This document shows positions 8,193 through 16,541 of a stretch of 48,034 nt of DNA, one piece after another. A model generated the notes under the pieces. The model was not told the DNA's origin and ran no database searches. It was given only the letters and a program-made list of their open reading frames with translations. The stretch comes from Candidatus Hydrogenedentes bacterium UBA2224 (GTDB lineage Bacteria > Hydrogenedentota > Hydrogenedentia > Hydrogenedentales > SLHB01). The stretch is taken from assembly GCA_002348185.1 (NCBI GenBank), contig DDYW01000077.1, positions 41,395 through 89,428 on the forward strand, read 5' to 3'. Made by a program: the position numbers and the translations under genes. The number at the start of each line of letters is the position of its first letter. Position 1 is the first letter of the stretch.

Positions 8193-10595
8193 ATGAGCAT
8201 CGACGGAACAGAGTTGCCTGCCGGGGACGTAAGCGAACTCGAGCCGCTGCATCGGATCGAATGCGGGTGCGGCAACATCCTTCTTGTGCGGGAGCGGGAC
8301 CTGGGGCGCACCCTCCAATGCCCGGCCTGTGAGGAACTGGTTTACGTTGCCCATGAACTCGCGACGCCCACCGGAAAGCAAACGCAGTCACGCCACTATG
8401 ACGACGATGACGTGCCCTCCGACCTGCAACCCGGCGACCGGTTCATGGCGACGTATGAGGTGCGGGAATTGATCGGCCGGGGCGGCATGGCTTACGTCCA
8501 CCGCGTGCATCACAAAGGCTGGGGCATCGACCTGGCGCTCAAAACGCCGCGGCCGGATTTGGTGTGGCGCACTGACTGGCAGCGCGATTTCGAGCGCGAA
8601 TGCGAAACCTGGGTGGGCCTCACGCCGCACCCCAATGTGGTCCGTTGCCATTACATCCGGCGCCTGGGCGGGATTCCGAGGCTGTTTCTCGAGTTTGTCT
8701 CCGGAGGTTCCGTGGTCCACTGGACGCGGCACAAGCTGCTCTATCGCGGCGAGCCGGAAGAGGTCCTCAAGCGCGTTCTGGACGTCGCCATGCAGATCGC
8801 CTGGGGTTTGAACCACGCGCACGAACAGGGGCTGGTGCATCAGGACGTAAAACTGGGCAACGTCCTCATGACGCGCGACGGTCAGGCCAAAGTGACGGAT
8901 TTCGGGCTGATGCGCGCGTTTGGCGCAAGCAACGCAGCTTCGACGTTCTACCCCACCTCGGGGACCCCGGCCTACAGCGCCCCGGAACAGGGCCCCGAGA
9001 CGCCCCCCAGCCATCTCGCCGACATCTGGGGGTGGGGGGCCAGCGTCCTGGAAATGTGCGTGGGCACGCCCCGCTGGGTCGACCACGCGTCCCTGCTGAA
9101 ACTGTTCGAGGCGTACCGGGCCAACCGTCTTGAACGGACGCGCATTGCGAACATCCCCGAACCCCTGGCCGACCTTCTCCAGGAGTGCTTCCGCACGAAT
9201 CCCGAGGAGCGGCCGGGAAGCATGCACAAAGTCATGGAAACGTTGCGCGAAGTCTATCAGTGGACGTTTGGGACCCCCTACGACCGGGAACCCCCGAAGG
9301 CGGAACTGGCGTCCGCGGAAGTCCTCAACAACCGTGCCATATCCCTTTTCGAACTGGGCAAACAGCAGGAGGCCGAGATCCTGTGGCAACAGGCCATGTC
9401 CCTGGCGCCCGACCAGTTGGAGACGCGGTTCAACAATCTCTTGTATGAGTGGCGCACGGGCCGCTGCACCGACATTGTCGTCATCCGGTCGTTGATGGAA
9501 CTGATGGAAAGGGAAAACCGAAGCCCTCAGTCGCGCTATCTGCTGGCCCGGGTGATGCTGGAGTGGGGGGATTGCCGGGTCGCGGAAGACATTCTGCACC
9601 GGATCGACCTTTCTTCCTGCAACATGCGCGAAATCGAGCTCGCCCTCGCGTCCGCGAAGGAGACCAGCGAGGATACCCGGGGCCTGGTCCGCGAATTCGG
9701 AAAACGGCCGCGCGCCGTCAAGGCGGTCTGTCTTGCCCCGAAGGGCGAACGGGCCCTCGTGGGTTACCACAGAGGCACCCTGGAAGCCTGGGATCCCTTC
9801 ACGGGGGAGAGGACAAAAAAGGTTCTGGCCCATCCGGACGGCGTGCTCGCGCTGGCCTGTTCCAGCGACGGCCGGTTTCTCCTCTCCGGGGGCATGGACA
9901 ACGAGATTCGCCTCTGGCATCTGCCCGATTGCACCCTGCTGGGCGCTCTGTCCGGGCATACCGCGCCGGTGCGAAGTCTCGCACTCAATCAGCAAGGCAC
10001 GCTCCTGGTATCCGGAAGCCAGGACAACACCGTGCGCATCTGGAACCTCGCGACACGCGCCTGCCTGAACGTGCTCGAAGGACACAGCGCCGGCGTGAGC
10101 GCCGTCGCCATGGATGCCGCGGGGCAGTACGCGCTTTCGGGCGGCCGCGACGCAACCGCAAGAATCTGGCGTCTGGGCGAGGCCCAATGCGTCCGTATCC
10201 TCGCCGGCCACACGAACCGGATTCACGCCGTGTGCCTGAGCGACGACGCCCGTCTGGCAGTCACCGCCAGCCACGACCGCCGGGTCATCCTCTGGGACCT
10301 CGACACAGGCGAGCCGTTGCGCACCCTCCAGGGGCATGTCACTGAAGCCTATTCCGCATGCCTCACCCGCGATAAGGCCTGTGTGTTTACCGGGAGCCGC
10401 CAGGGCACGCTCAAGCTCTGGAACGCCGACACCGGGCAGTGCCTCCACACCTTCAACGGCGGCGCGCCCGCCCACCTGGACTGCACCGGCACGTACGCGC
10501 TCTCTCTGGGAAAAGACGGCCGCCTGAAATTCTGGCGGGTCTCATGTGGGCGGCGGTTTCTGCCCGCCACCTTCGCCCCCAGCCGCAACCCGTAA
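8193..10595 (+). CDS. Zinc-ribbon Ser/Thr protein kinase with WD40 propeller (HQD variant)
   Basis: 800 residues from ATG 8193, preceded by AGCAGGG; an upstream TTG at 8172 is less likely. Residues 22-48 hold two Cys pairs (C24, C26, C43, C46), a zinc ribbon. The kinase domain runs about 86-360: glycine loop IGRGGMAYV, with Ala for the third Gly, then Lys117 in LALK, HQDVKLGN (216-223) and DFG (236-238), then SAPEQ. The catalytic Arg of HRD is Gln, making it a non-RD kinase, but the catalytic Asp, Asn and DFG Asp are kept, so activity is plausible. A TPR-like link (about 370-480) precedes roughly seven WD40 units (GHTAPVRSLALNQQGTLLVS, SQDNTVRIWNL) to the C-terminus. No transmembrane segment, so probably cytoplasmic. 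It ends 16 bp from the oppositely oriented NB-ARC-like gene. Confidence 0.93.
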   Translation: MSIDGTELPAGDVSELEPLHRIECGCGNILLVRERDLGRTLQCPACEELVYVAHELATPTGKQTQSRHYDDDDVPSDLQPGDRFMATYEVRELIGRGGMAYVHRVHHKGWGIDLALKTPRPDLVWRTDWQRDFERECETWVGLTPHPNVVRCHYIRRLGGIPRLFLEFVSGGSVVHWTRHKLLYRGEPEEVLKRVLDVAMQIAWGLNHAHEQGLVHQDVKLGNVLMTRDGQAKVTDFGLMRAFGASNAASTFYPTSGTPAYSAPEQGPETPPSHLADIWGWGASVLEMCVGTPRWVDHASLLKLFEAYRANRLERTRIANIPEPLADLLQECFRTNPEERPGSMHKVMETLREVYQWTFGTPYDREPPKAELASAEVLNNRAISLFELGKQQEAEILWQQAMSLAPDQLETRFNNLLYEWRTGRCTDIVVIRSLMELMERENRSPQSRYLLARVMLEWGDCRVAEDILHRIDLSSCNMREIELALASAKETSEDTRGLVREFGKRPRAVKAVCLAPKGERALVGYHRGTLEAWDPFTGERTKKVLAHPDGVLALACSSDGRFLLSGGMDNEIRLWHLPDCTLLGALSGHTAPVRSLALNQQGTLLVSGSQDNTVRIWNLATRACLNVLEGHSAGVSAVAMDAAGQYALSGGRDATARIWRLGEAQCVRILAGHTNRIHAVCLSDDARLAVTASHDRRVILWDLDTGEPLRTLQGHVTEAYSACLTRDKACVFTGSRQGTLKLWNADTGQCLHTFNGGAPAHLDCTGTYALSLGKDGRLKFWRVSCGRRFLPATFAPSRNP

Positions 10596-10611
10596 TCGTT
10601 GCGGGATGCGC

Positions 10612-13224
10612 TTACGGTTCCCCGCTGCCCAGGGCCTCGATGACGTTCCGCGCCTCGATGGTCTGCGCATGGTACCGCCCGAGCTGCTCTTCGTAGATGG
10701 ACAGCGCCCGCATGAGGTTGCCGACGGCCTGCGACGAGTCTCCCAGGTCATGGTAAACGAGGCCGAGGCCGAGCAGGTCGCGGGCCACGTCGGGATGGCG
10801 GTTTCCGCCGGCCCGCATATCCGCGCTGATGGCCAGTTTGAGGAATTCCAGCGCCTGGCTGGTATCGCCCAGCGCCCGTTTCACGGCGCCAATCCGGTAC
10901 TGCAGCGTACCGAGAGCGATGTCGCCGGTGTTCACGGTCTTCTCGAGTTCCAGGGCTCGCAGATAACAGGTCTCGGCATCCTGCAGCTTGCCGGCCTGTT
11001 CGAGAATATCGCCCAGCTCCGTCAGACTCGATACCAGCTCGGGGTTCTGCGCCCCTCCACTCGCTTCCTGGATGCGGCAGACCTGCTCGCAGCAGGCCGC
11101 CGCCCCCGGCGCATCGCCCTGAGCGCGTTGAACCCGCGCCAATTGACCCAGAATGCGCACCTGCAGATCCTCGCTTGTCCGAAGCGACCGGCTGATGCGC
11201 AACGCTTCTTCGAGCGTTGCCCGGGCATCTGCCAGCTGCTTCACCTGGCGCTGCGCGTGGCCCAGCTCATACAGACTCTCGGCCAGCGGCAGGCTCGAAG
11301 GACCATGCAGCGTACGGCACAGGGTCACCGCGGTCTGCAGAGGTTCGAGCGCCCCGCCGGCGTCGCCCGAGCGAAGCAGCAGGCGGCCGAGGTGCCGCGC
11401 ATACACGGCAATGGCCTCTTCGTCCGGCGGAGTGCACAGCAGGGCGCAGCGCAACGCCTCATCCAGGCAGCGTTTTGCGCCTTCCACGTCGTCCCGTTTC
11501 CGCAGGATTCGCCCGAGACTCGAAAGGCATTGATGAACGTACGGGTGGGCCTGGCCAAGCGAGTCGGCGTAGATGCGCAGGGCCCGCCGGTAGGCGCGCT
11601 CCATCTCTCGCTCGTCTTTGCTGTCCTCGGCAACGGCAATCAGGTTCCGCATCGCCATGGCCAGCATGGGGTCCGCCGGGCCATAGGCCGCCCGGATGAT
11701 GCGGAGCGCGCGCCGGAACGCCTGGCGGGCCTCATCGAGCCGGCCTGTCTCACGGTAGACGACGCCAAGGTTGTTGATGCGCACCGCCACTTTCGGATGA
11801 TTCTCGCCGTCCACGGCCTCGCCGCACGCCACCGCGTGCAGGTAATACTTCACCGCTTCCTCGCGCTGATCGCAGGCCCGAAGATACAGCCCCAGCTGGT
11901 TGAGCAGCCGGCCCGCGTCCTCCAGCGAAGAACCCATGACCTCAGCCCAGGTCGCCGCGCCAGACCCATGCCCGAGGAACCGGCTGCACTGCACGTCGTA
12001 GCCCGCGTGCTCTTCTTTGAACGGAAACACATTCACGGCAAACCGTAAGGCGGCCCGGCACCACGCCTCTTTGGACTCGCCGGCAAGAGACGAGACAAAT
12101 CGCTCCTGGAGAAGCGCCGGGAGGGCAAAGGCCGAGCGCCCGGTACGCGCCAGCCCGGCCTTGCGCAGGACCCCGAGCAGCCGCGGCAATGCGCGCGGAT
12201 CGGCCAGGGCTTTGTTCAGGACTTCGGGCAGATGAGTGACCCCATCCAGGAGGAAGTTCGCGTATAGCGGCTGAGGCCCCAGGAATGCCGCCAGGGCGTA
12301 GAGGTTGAACGCCAGATGTGCGCGCTCGCGAAGCAGGGAAAGGACCTCCCGGAGCAGATGCTCCAGGAGGACCCGTATCCTGGTCCTGTCGTCGTGCGCA
12401 TGTTTCTCGCACAGGCGTTCCACCGTCTCGCGCAGCGCCGCGCGTCGGGCCGGTTCCAGGGCCACGCATCCGGCGTACAGGTGAAGTAGAAGAGGCACCC
12501 CCCCCAGGTGGAAGGCCGTCTCGTCGTCCTGCGCCGTCAGGGGCGTTCCCAGGCGCGCTGCGAGGAATTCCCGCGATTCGGCAGGATGAAAATCAGGGGC
12601 TTCGAGCGTGGCCAGGGGCGCGTCGGACAGGGCCTCGTCCGATGTCGCAAGCACGCATCCAGGAACCCGGTCGGGCACGAGCGCGTTTACCAGCTTCAGG
12701 TCGGACACCTGGTCAAAGATGATCAGGGTGCGAGGCTCCCGGACCAGGTGCCTGCGGACGGCCGTCACCATGCGGTCCTGTTCCAGGGATTTCGCCTCCG
12801 GGAGTCTCAGCGCAATCGCGATCTCCGCAAACAGGCCCGGCAGGGCGGCAGGACAGCCCCCGGGGACCCACCAGATCCCGTCGAAATCCTCCCGGCACAG
12901 ACAGGCCACTTCCACCGCGAAGTCGCTGAGGCACTGGGTGCCCAGCCGTGACGGCGCGGCGGTAAGCAACAGGTGCCTGCTCTTCAGAAGATGTTCCCGG
13001 ATGCTCCCCAGGAGGGTATGGCGCGTTGCGAAGGCTGGATTCGACTGAAACGGGAGATTGGACCTGAACGAGGCCTGAGCGGCGGCGTTTCCCTGGTGAG
13101 ACTCTTGATTTGGACCACCCATCTTCCCGGCTCGGTTCTTTCCCGCGTTTCCCCCGGACGCTTCGCAAACGCACAGCGAAAGCGTCGCGCCGATACCCCC
13201 AAACGTCCGATCTGGCCGACCCAC
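10612..13224 (-). CDS. NB-ARC-like/STAND protein with kinesin-light-chain-type TPR repeats
   Basis: 870 residues from GTG 13224 (GGGGGAG about 11 nt upstream); ATG 13122 is an alternative, and residues 1-34 look poorly conserved. Residues about 65-390 follow the NB-ARC order: an FVGR-like start (FATRHTLL), a P-loop position, GIWWVPGG, Walker B-like TLIIFDQV (167-173), and ATSDEAL sensor strand. The P-loop reads TAAPSRLGTQ (88-97), without GxxxxGK[ST], so NTP binding is doubtful. From about 400 to the end are some ten TPR/KLC-type repeats (NNLGVVYRETGRLDEARQAF). Such proteins usually sense a ligand and switch a partner. Here no effector domain is fused; the tail-to-tail kinase is a possible partner, which is only inference from position. 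Confidence 0.85.
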   Translation of the reverse strand: MGRPDRTFGGIGATLSLCVCEASGGNAGKNRAGKMGGPNQESHQGNAAAQASFRSNLPFQSNPAFATRHTLLGSIREHLLKSRHLLLTAAPSRLGTQCLSDFAVEVACLCREDFDGIWWVPGGCPAALPGLFAEIAIALRLPEAKSLEQDRMVTAVRRHLVREPRTLIIFDQVSDLKLVNALVPDRVPGCVLATSDEALSDAPLATLEAPDFHPAESREFLAARLGTPLTAQDDETAFHLGGVPLLLHLYAGCVALEPARRAALRETVERLCEKHAHDDRTRIRVLLEHLLREVLSLLRERAHLAFNLYALAAFLGPQPLYANFLLDGVTHLPEVLNKALADPRALPRLLGVLRKAGLARTGRSAFALPALLQERFVSSLAGESKEAWCRAALRFAVNVFPFKEEHAGYDVQCSRFLGHGSGAATWAEVMGSSLEDAGRLLNQLGLYLRACDQREEAVKYYLHAVACGEAVDGENHPKVAVRINNLGVVYRETGRLDEARQAFRRALRIIRAAYGPADPMLAMAMRNLIAVAEDSKDEREMERAYRRALRIYADSLGQAHPYVHQCLSSLGRILRKRDDVEGAKRCLDEALRCALLCTPPDEEAIAVYARHLGRLLLRSGDAGGALEPLQTAVTLCRTLHGPSSLPLAESLYELGHAQRQVKQLADARATLEEALRISRSLRTSEDLQVRILGQLARVQRAQGDAPGAAACCEQVCRIQEASGGAQNPELVSSLTELGDILEQAGKLQDAETCYLRALELEKTVNTGDIALGTLQYRIGAVKRALGDTSQALEFLKLAISADMRAGGNRHPDVARDLLGLGLVYHDLGDSSQAVGNLMRALSIYEEQLGRYHAQTIEARNVIEALGSGEP

Positions 13225-13397
13225 TCGTAGAGATTCTCCCCCATCGGCACGGTCTTTGCAAGTTTACCTGGCGTGAAGGCAATGCGGCGGGCAAAAGACG
13301 GCGCCCGGCTGCAAAGAATTCACGGGCCGCGCAGTTCTTGCAGGGCCTGGGCCGGATCGGCTCTGCCAGTATTAACGTCACACGAAGGAGAATTCTC

Positions 13398-14231
13398 ATG
13401 ACACAGCAACCGCAGCCTCGTAGACCGTTCAACTCGAAGGGCATGACCACCTTTATCGTCACCCTGGGCTTTCTCGTGCTGGGCATCAGCGGAATCGTGT
13501 TGTATGTCTCCCCGAGAGGGTGGGTCGCCAACTGGACCGACTGGTCCGTGTTGGGACTCAACAAGGAAGCATGGGCCGCATTGCACACCGCAACGGCCCT
13601 GTTGTTCCTTCTGGCAGCCTTCCTGTATCTCTATTACAACTGGACCACCTTCTGGAGCTATTTCAAAATGCGCTTTGAGAAGGGATTCAACCTGAAGCGC
13701 GAATTCGCCGCGGCTCTGCTGATTTGCGGGCTGGTGCTCGCCGGAACCGTCTGGGGCATCCCGCCCATGTCCAATCTCGCCGACTGGAACGAAGACATCA
13801 AAGACCATTGGGAGACGGCCAGCGCCCAACCGCCCGTGGCACACGCCGAAGAATGGACCCTTAGCCAGATGGCCGAAAACCGGGGCCTGGAACTTGACGC
13901 CATGGTCGCGAGACTGAAAGAGAACGGGTATGTCGTCTCGGACACCAGCAAGACCATAAAGAGCATCGCGGAAGAGAATAACGTCTCTCCGGATGCCTTG
14001 TTCGGCCGCATAAGCCCTCCTCGGAGCGGAGGGGGAGAGAGCCATGGCCAGGGTGTCGGCATGGGCCGGAAAACCCTCGCGGAATACTGTGAGCAACATG
14101 GCATTCCGGTGCCGGACGCGCTCGACCGGCTTTCGGCCGCAGGCATCACGGCTGACGCTGGACAGACCATGCGCGCCATTGCCGACGCCGTCGGCATGAC
14201 CCCCGCCGACGTTGCCGACGCCGGGCGCTGA
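13398..14231 (+). CDS. DUF4405 membrane protein with two tandem C-terminal helical repeats
   Basis: 277 residues; GAAGGAG lies 8 nt before ATG 13398. Three hydrophobic helices (17-37, 59-80, 103-121) and the motif around His63 (ALHTATALLFLLAAFLYLYY) fit the DUF4405 family, small cytochrome-b-like membrane proteins usually found with redox partners. The C-terminal half carries two similar 50-residue units, 153-203 and 225-275, both running TLxxxxExxGI..A..RL...G....T...IA.....P..V, joined by a Gly-rich linker. They look like a duplicated nucleotide- or peptide-binding helical domain of unknown role. No redox enzyme is adjacent. Family call moderately firm; function unknown. Confidence 0.75.
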   Translation: MTQQPQPRRPFNSKGMTTFIVTLGFLVLGISGIVLYVSPRGWVANWTDWSVLGLNKEAWAALHTATALLFLLAAFLYLYYNWTTFWSYFKMRFEKGFNLKREFAAALLICGLVLAGTVWGIPPMSNLADWNEDIKDHWETASAQPPVAHAEEWTLSQMAENRGLELDAMVARLKENGYVVSDTSKTIKSIAEENNVSPDALFGRISPPRSGGGESHGQGVGMGRKTLAEYCEQHGIPVPDALDRLSAAGITADAGQTMRAIADAVGMTPADVADAGR

Positions 14232-14243
14232 GTTCTCCGAAAA

Positions 14244-14273
14244 CAGGGGGGAGCCATTTCCGGCTCCCCCCTG
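14244..14273 (+). terminator. Strong hairpin terminator after the DUF4405 gene
   Basis: CAGGGGGGAGCC-ATTTCC-GGCTCCCCCCTG forms a perfect 12-bp stem 12 nt after the stop. Only a pyrimidine-rich tract follows, not a clean T-run. Confidence 0.6.
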
Positions 14274-14473
14274 ACCTTCCCTGTTTCACCCTGCCCCCAG
14301 CCGCTTCTCCCACACCGCCACATGATATCGGCCCGTCGCCCCCGTGTGATTCGAAGTAACAAGCGCCGGTATTGCGACGGTAAGTTAAAAACTGGCGCCA
14401 AATACGGAAGAGATGCCATTTAAGTGGTTGCAAAACAATTTATTACGGGGCATTCACCGACTCGGTGTTGTGA

Positions 14474-14502
14474 TTGACAAAATCGACCTGCAGTCGTAAA
14501 AT
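14474..14502 (+). promoter_or_regulatory. Near-consensus promoter of the first TetR gene, leaderless
   Basis: TTGACA (14474-14479), 17-bp spacer, TAAAAT (14497-14502): 11 of 12 consensus bases. Seven bases after the -10 box is 14509, the A of the ATG, so the mRNA should start at the start codon with no room for a Shine-Dalgarno site. Confidence 0.8.
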
Positions 14503-14505
14503 CGA
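14479..14505. repeat. Direct repeat within the first TetR promoter
   Basis: AAAATCGA occurs at 14479-14486 and again at 14498-14505, 19 bp apart, the second copy overlapping the -10 box. CGAC/GTCG half-sites lie between them. It may be an autoregulatory site. Confidence 0.35.
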
Positions 14506-14508
14506 GTG

Positions 14509-15255
14509 ATGGCAACCCATCGCTCGCCGAAACAACGGGAAATCCAGGAACGCCGTGAGGCCTTGCTCGAAATCGCGAGGTCGATTCTCCTGAATCGCGG
14601 CTACCACGGGCTTACCATGGCACGGATTGCCTCCGCGCTGGATTGCGCCAAGGCCACGGTCTACCAGTATTTCCCCTGCAAAGAAGAGATTATCATCGCG
14701 CTGGCTCACCGGAGTATCCGCGTCCAGGGTGAACTGGTGGAACGCGCGGCCCGGTTTTCCGGACGTACCCGCGAACGCATGCTCGCCGTGGGAGAGGCCA
14801 CGGAGTTGTTTGCCCGGCTCTACCCGGAGGACACCCGCATCTTTCAGCTCATGTCCGCCGAAGCCATCACCCAGAAAGCCTCCCAGGAGTCCCTCTGGCG
14901 CATGAAAAACACCGCCAACCACACCGTCAGTGTCATGAACGGCATCGTGCGGGACGCCATCGCTCAGGGTGATGTGACGTTCGAGGACGGAAAGTCCGTC
15001 CAGGAATTCACCTTTCAGGTCTGGCTGCTCGGAGAAAGCAGCAAGGCGGCTCCGTGGAGCTGGTTCCCCCCCGCGGAACTGGGGGTCGAAGACCCATTCA
15101 CGGCGATGTTCCGGAACGGGCAAGTCATAGGCGATGCTTACGGGTGGCGTCCGCTTTCCACCGAATGGGACTACGCACAAACGCTGCGGCGTGTACGACG
15201 GGAAGTTTTTCCCGCGGAGTCTCGTAAGGTCTATGGCATGGACCAGGGCGCATAA
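14509..15255 (+). CDS. TetR/AcrR-family regulator (copy 1)
   Basis: 248 residues. The N-terminal domain shows a classic TetR helix-turn-helix, MARIASALDCAKATVYQYF, followed by KEEIIIALA. The ligand/dimer domain is an uncommon type ending YGWRPLSTEWDY and EVFPAESRKVYG. ATG 14509 is chosen because the promoter start point falls on it; an in-frame GTG at 14506 is the alternative. It is roughly 60% identical by eye to the regulator at 16542-17288, and the prepilin gene at 15365 lies between the two. Probable role: sensing a small molecule and repressing itself and/or the pilin; the ligand is unknown. Confidence 0.93.
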   Translation: MATHRSPKQREIQERREALLEIARSILLNRGYHGLTMARIASALDCAKATVYQYFPCKEEIIIALAHRSIRVQGELVERAARFSGRTRERMLAVGEATELFARLYPEDTRIFQLMSAEAITQKASQESLWRMKNTANHTVSVMNGIVRDAIAQGDVTFEDGKSVQEFTFQVWLLGESSKAAPWSWFPPAELGVEDPFTAMFRNGQVIGDAYGWRPLSTEWDYAQTLRRVRREVFPAESRKVYGMDQGA

Positions 15256-15364
15256 GAGGGGAAACGGAGCGAAGAGACGGGCGTAGATTGTACCGGCTGT
15301 GGAGTGTGCCCGTTCCTGGGCAGATGCAAGCAATCGGGAATGCCACCATGAGGAGTGAATCATC

Positions 15365-16351
15365 ATGCGAAGCAGAGGTTTCACACTGATTGAGTTGTTG
15401 GTGGTCATCGCCATTATCGGCATTCTGGCAGCCATTCTCCTGCCGGCCTTGGCCCGCGCGCGGGAAGCCGCGCGCCGTGCGAGCTGCGCCAACAACCTGA
15501 AGCAGTTCGGGTTGGTGTTCAAAATGTACGCCAACGAATCGAAAGGAGAGAAGTTCCCCACGGGAATGCACCAGTGCGTGGGGACCACGACCGGCATTAT
15601 TACCATGCCGCATACTACGCAGCTCATGCCCGAGTACCTCTCGGACCCCAACGTGTTTGTCTGCCCGTCCAGCGCGATCATGGATACAGACGACATGTAT
15701 CGTATCGACAACAACGGCAATGAAGTATCCGTGCTCATCGTGGATCCGGAAGGCGACGGCGTTGCGGCGGGCGAACAGCACTGGTGGGCCGGAGCGGGCT
15801 CGTACAACTACTGGGGCTGGGCATTCCACGATGCCGATATGGACTCGACGCACAGCATCCCGTTTGGCGTCGCGTTCGCTGTAATCGGAGCGGTACCGGG
15901 CATCGATCCGGCCATGCTCGGCCCGCTGCAAATATTCGAAGTGTATCTCTGGGAGCGGTCGGCGCCGGTGCTTCTGCCTGACCTGACCAATCTCGCGGCC
16001 TGGATGCAGGTGTGCGACTCCGACGTCCCGTCGGGCCAGGCATTTCTCGGCGGCGCGATCACAACCCAGTACACCACGTACCGGCTTCGGGAAGGGATCG
16101 AGCGCTTCTTCATCACGGACATCAACAATCCCTCGGGGAGCGCGCAGGCCCAGAGCCAGCTTCCCATCATGTGGGACCTGATCTCCACCCGCACCTACAA
16201 TTTCAACCATGTGCCCGGTGGCTCCAACGTGCTTTACATGGATGGCCATGTCGAGTTCATCCGGTATCCGGACAACCGTTGTCCGGTCAATGAGGCCTTT
16301 GCCGTCGTCGGGTATGTGAACCAGATCTCGTCGGGCGACATCGACGGCTGA
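15365..16351 (+). CDS. Prepilin-type N-terminal cleavage/methylation (DUF1559-like) protein, second copy
   Basis: 328 residues beginning MRSRGFTLIELLVVIAIIG, with the same prepilin signal, AREAARRASCANNLKQFG segment and HVPGGSNVLYMDGHVEF signature as the protein at 122-1051. The middle domains differ greatly, as expected of exposed pilin surfaces. Both keep the run REGIERFFITDINNPSG. GAGGAGTGA precedes the ATG by about 9 nt. It starts 109 bp after the first TetR gene in the same direction; no clear promoter was seen between them apart from a small hairpin (15307-15322), so co-transcription with that regulator is likely. Confidence 0.92.
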   Translation: MRSRGFTLIELLVVIAIIGILAAILLPALARAREAARRASCANNLKQFGLVFKMYANESKGEKFPTGMHQCVGTTTGIITMPHTTQLMPEYLSDPNVFVCPSSAIMDTDDMYRIDNNGNEVSVLIVDPEGDGVAAGEQHWWAGAGSYNYWGWAFHDADMDSTHSIPFGVAFAVIGAVPGIDPAMLGPLQIFEVYLWERSAPVLLPDLTNLAAWMQVCDSDVPSGQAFLGGAITTQYTTYRLREGIERFFITDINNPSGSAQAQSQLPIMWDLISTRTYNFNHVPGGSNVLYMDGHVEFIRYPDNRCPVNEAFAVVGYVNQISSGDIDG

Positions 16352-16387
16352 ACCGCGTTGTACCCCGCCCGCACGCGCCGATTGCCG

Positions 16388-16432
16388 GGAAGGGGCCAAC
16401 CGCTTCGCCCGAAGCGGATTGGCCCCTCTTCC
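16388..16432 (+). terminator. Hairpin terminator after the second prepilin gene
   Basis: AGGGGCCAA and CCGCTTC pair with GAAGCGG and TTGGCCCCT around a GCCC loop: about 16 bp with a single bulged A. It is followed by CTTCCAGCGTTTGG, so the U-tract is weak. Confidence 0.6.
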
Positions 16433-16505
16433 AGCGTTTGGCGCGGGTGTCTCTGGGCCGTTTGAATCGGACAAGCCGCGGGTTTTCGAGCCCCTCAGGG
16501 AAAAA

Positions 16506-16535
16506 TTGACACGTTTTACATCCGACCCGTAGAAT
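16506..16535 (+). promoter_or_regulatory. Near-consensus promoter of the second TetR gene, leaderless
   Basis: TTGACA (16506-16511), 18-bp spacer, TAGAAT (16530-16535). Seven bases downstream is 16542, the first base of the ATG, the same leaderless geometry as in the first TetR gene. Confidence 0.8.
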
Positions 16536-16541
16536 CTGGCC

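Noticed and set aside
8388..10475. 695-residue open frame on the minus strand opposite the zinc-ribbon kinase
   Set aside because: Shadow of a high-GC gene. The plus-strand protein has unmistakable kinase and WD40 motifs and the antisense product has none.
10546..12048. 500-residue plus-strand frame opposite the NB-ARC/TPR gene
   Set aside because: The minus-strand protein has regular TPR repeats; the plus-strand product is low-complexity and unlike any family.
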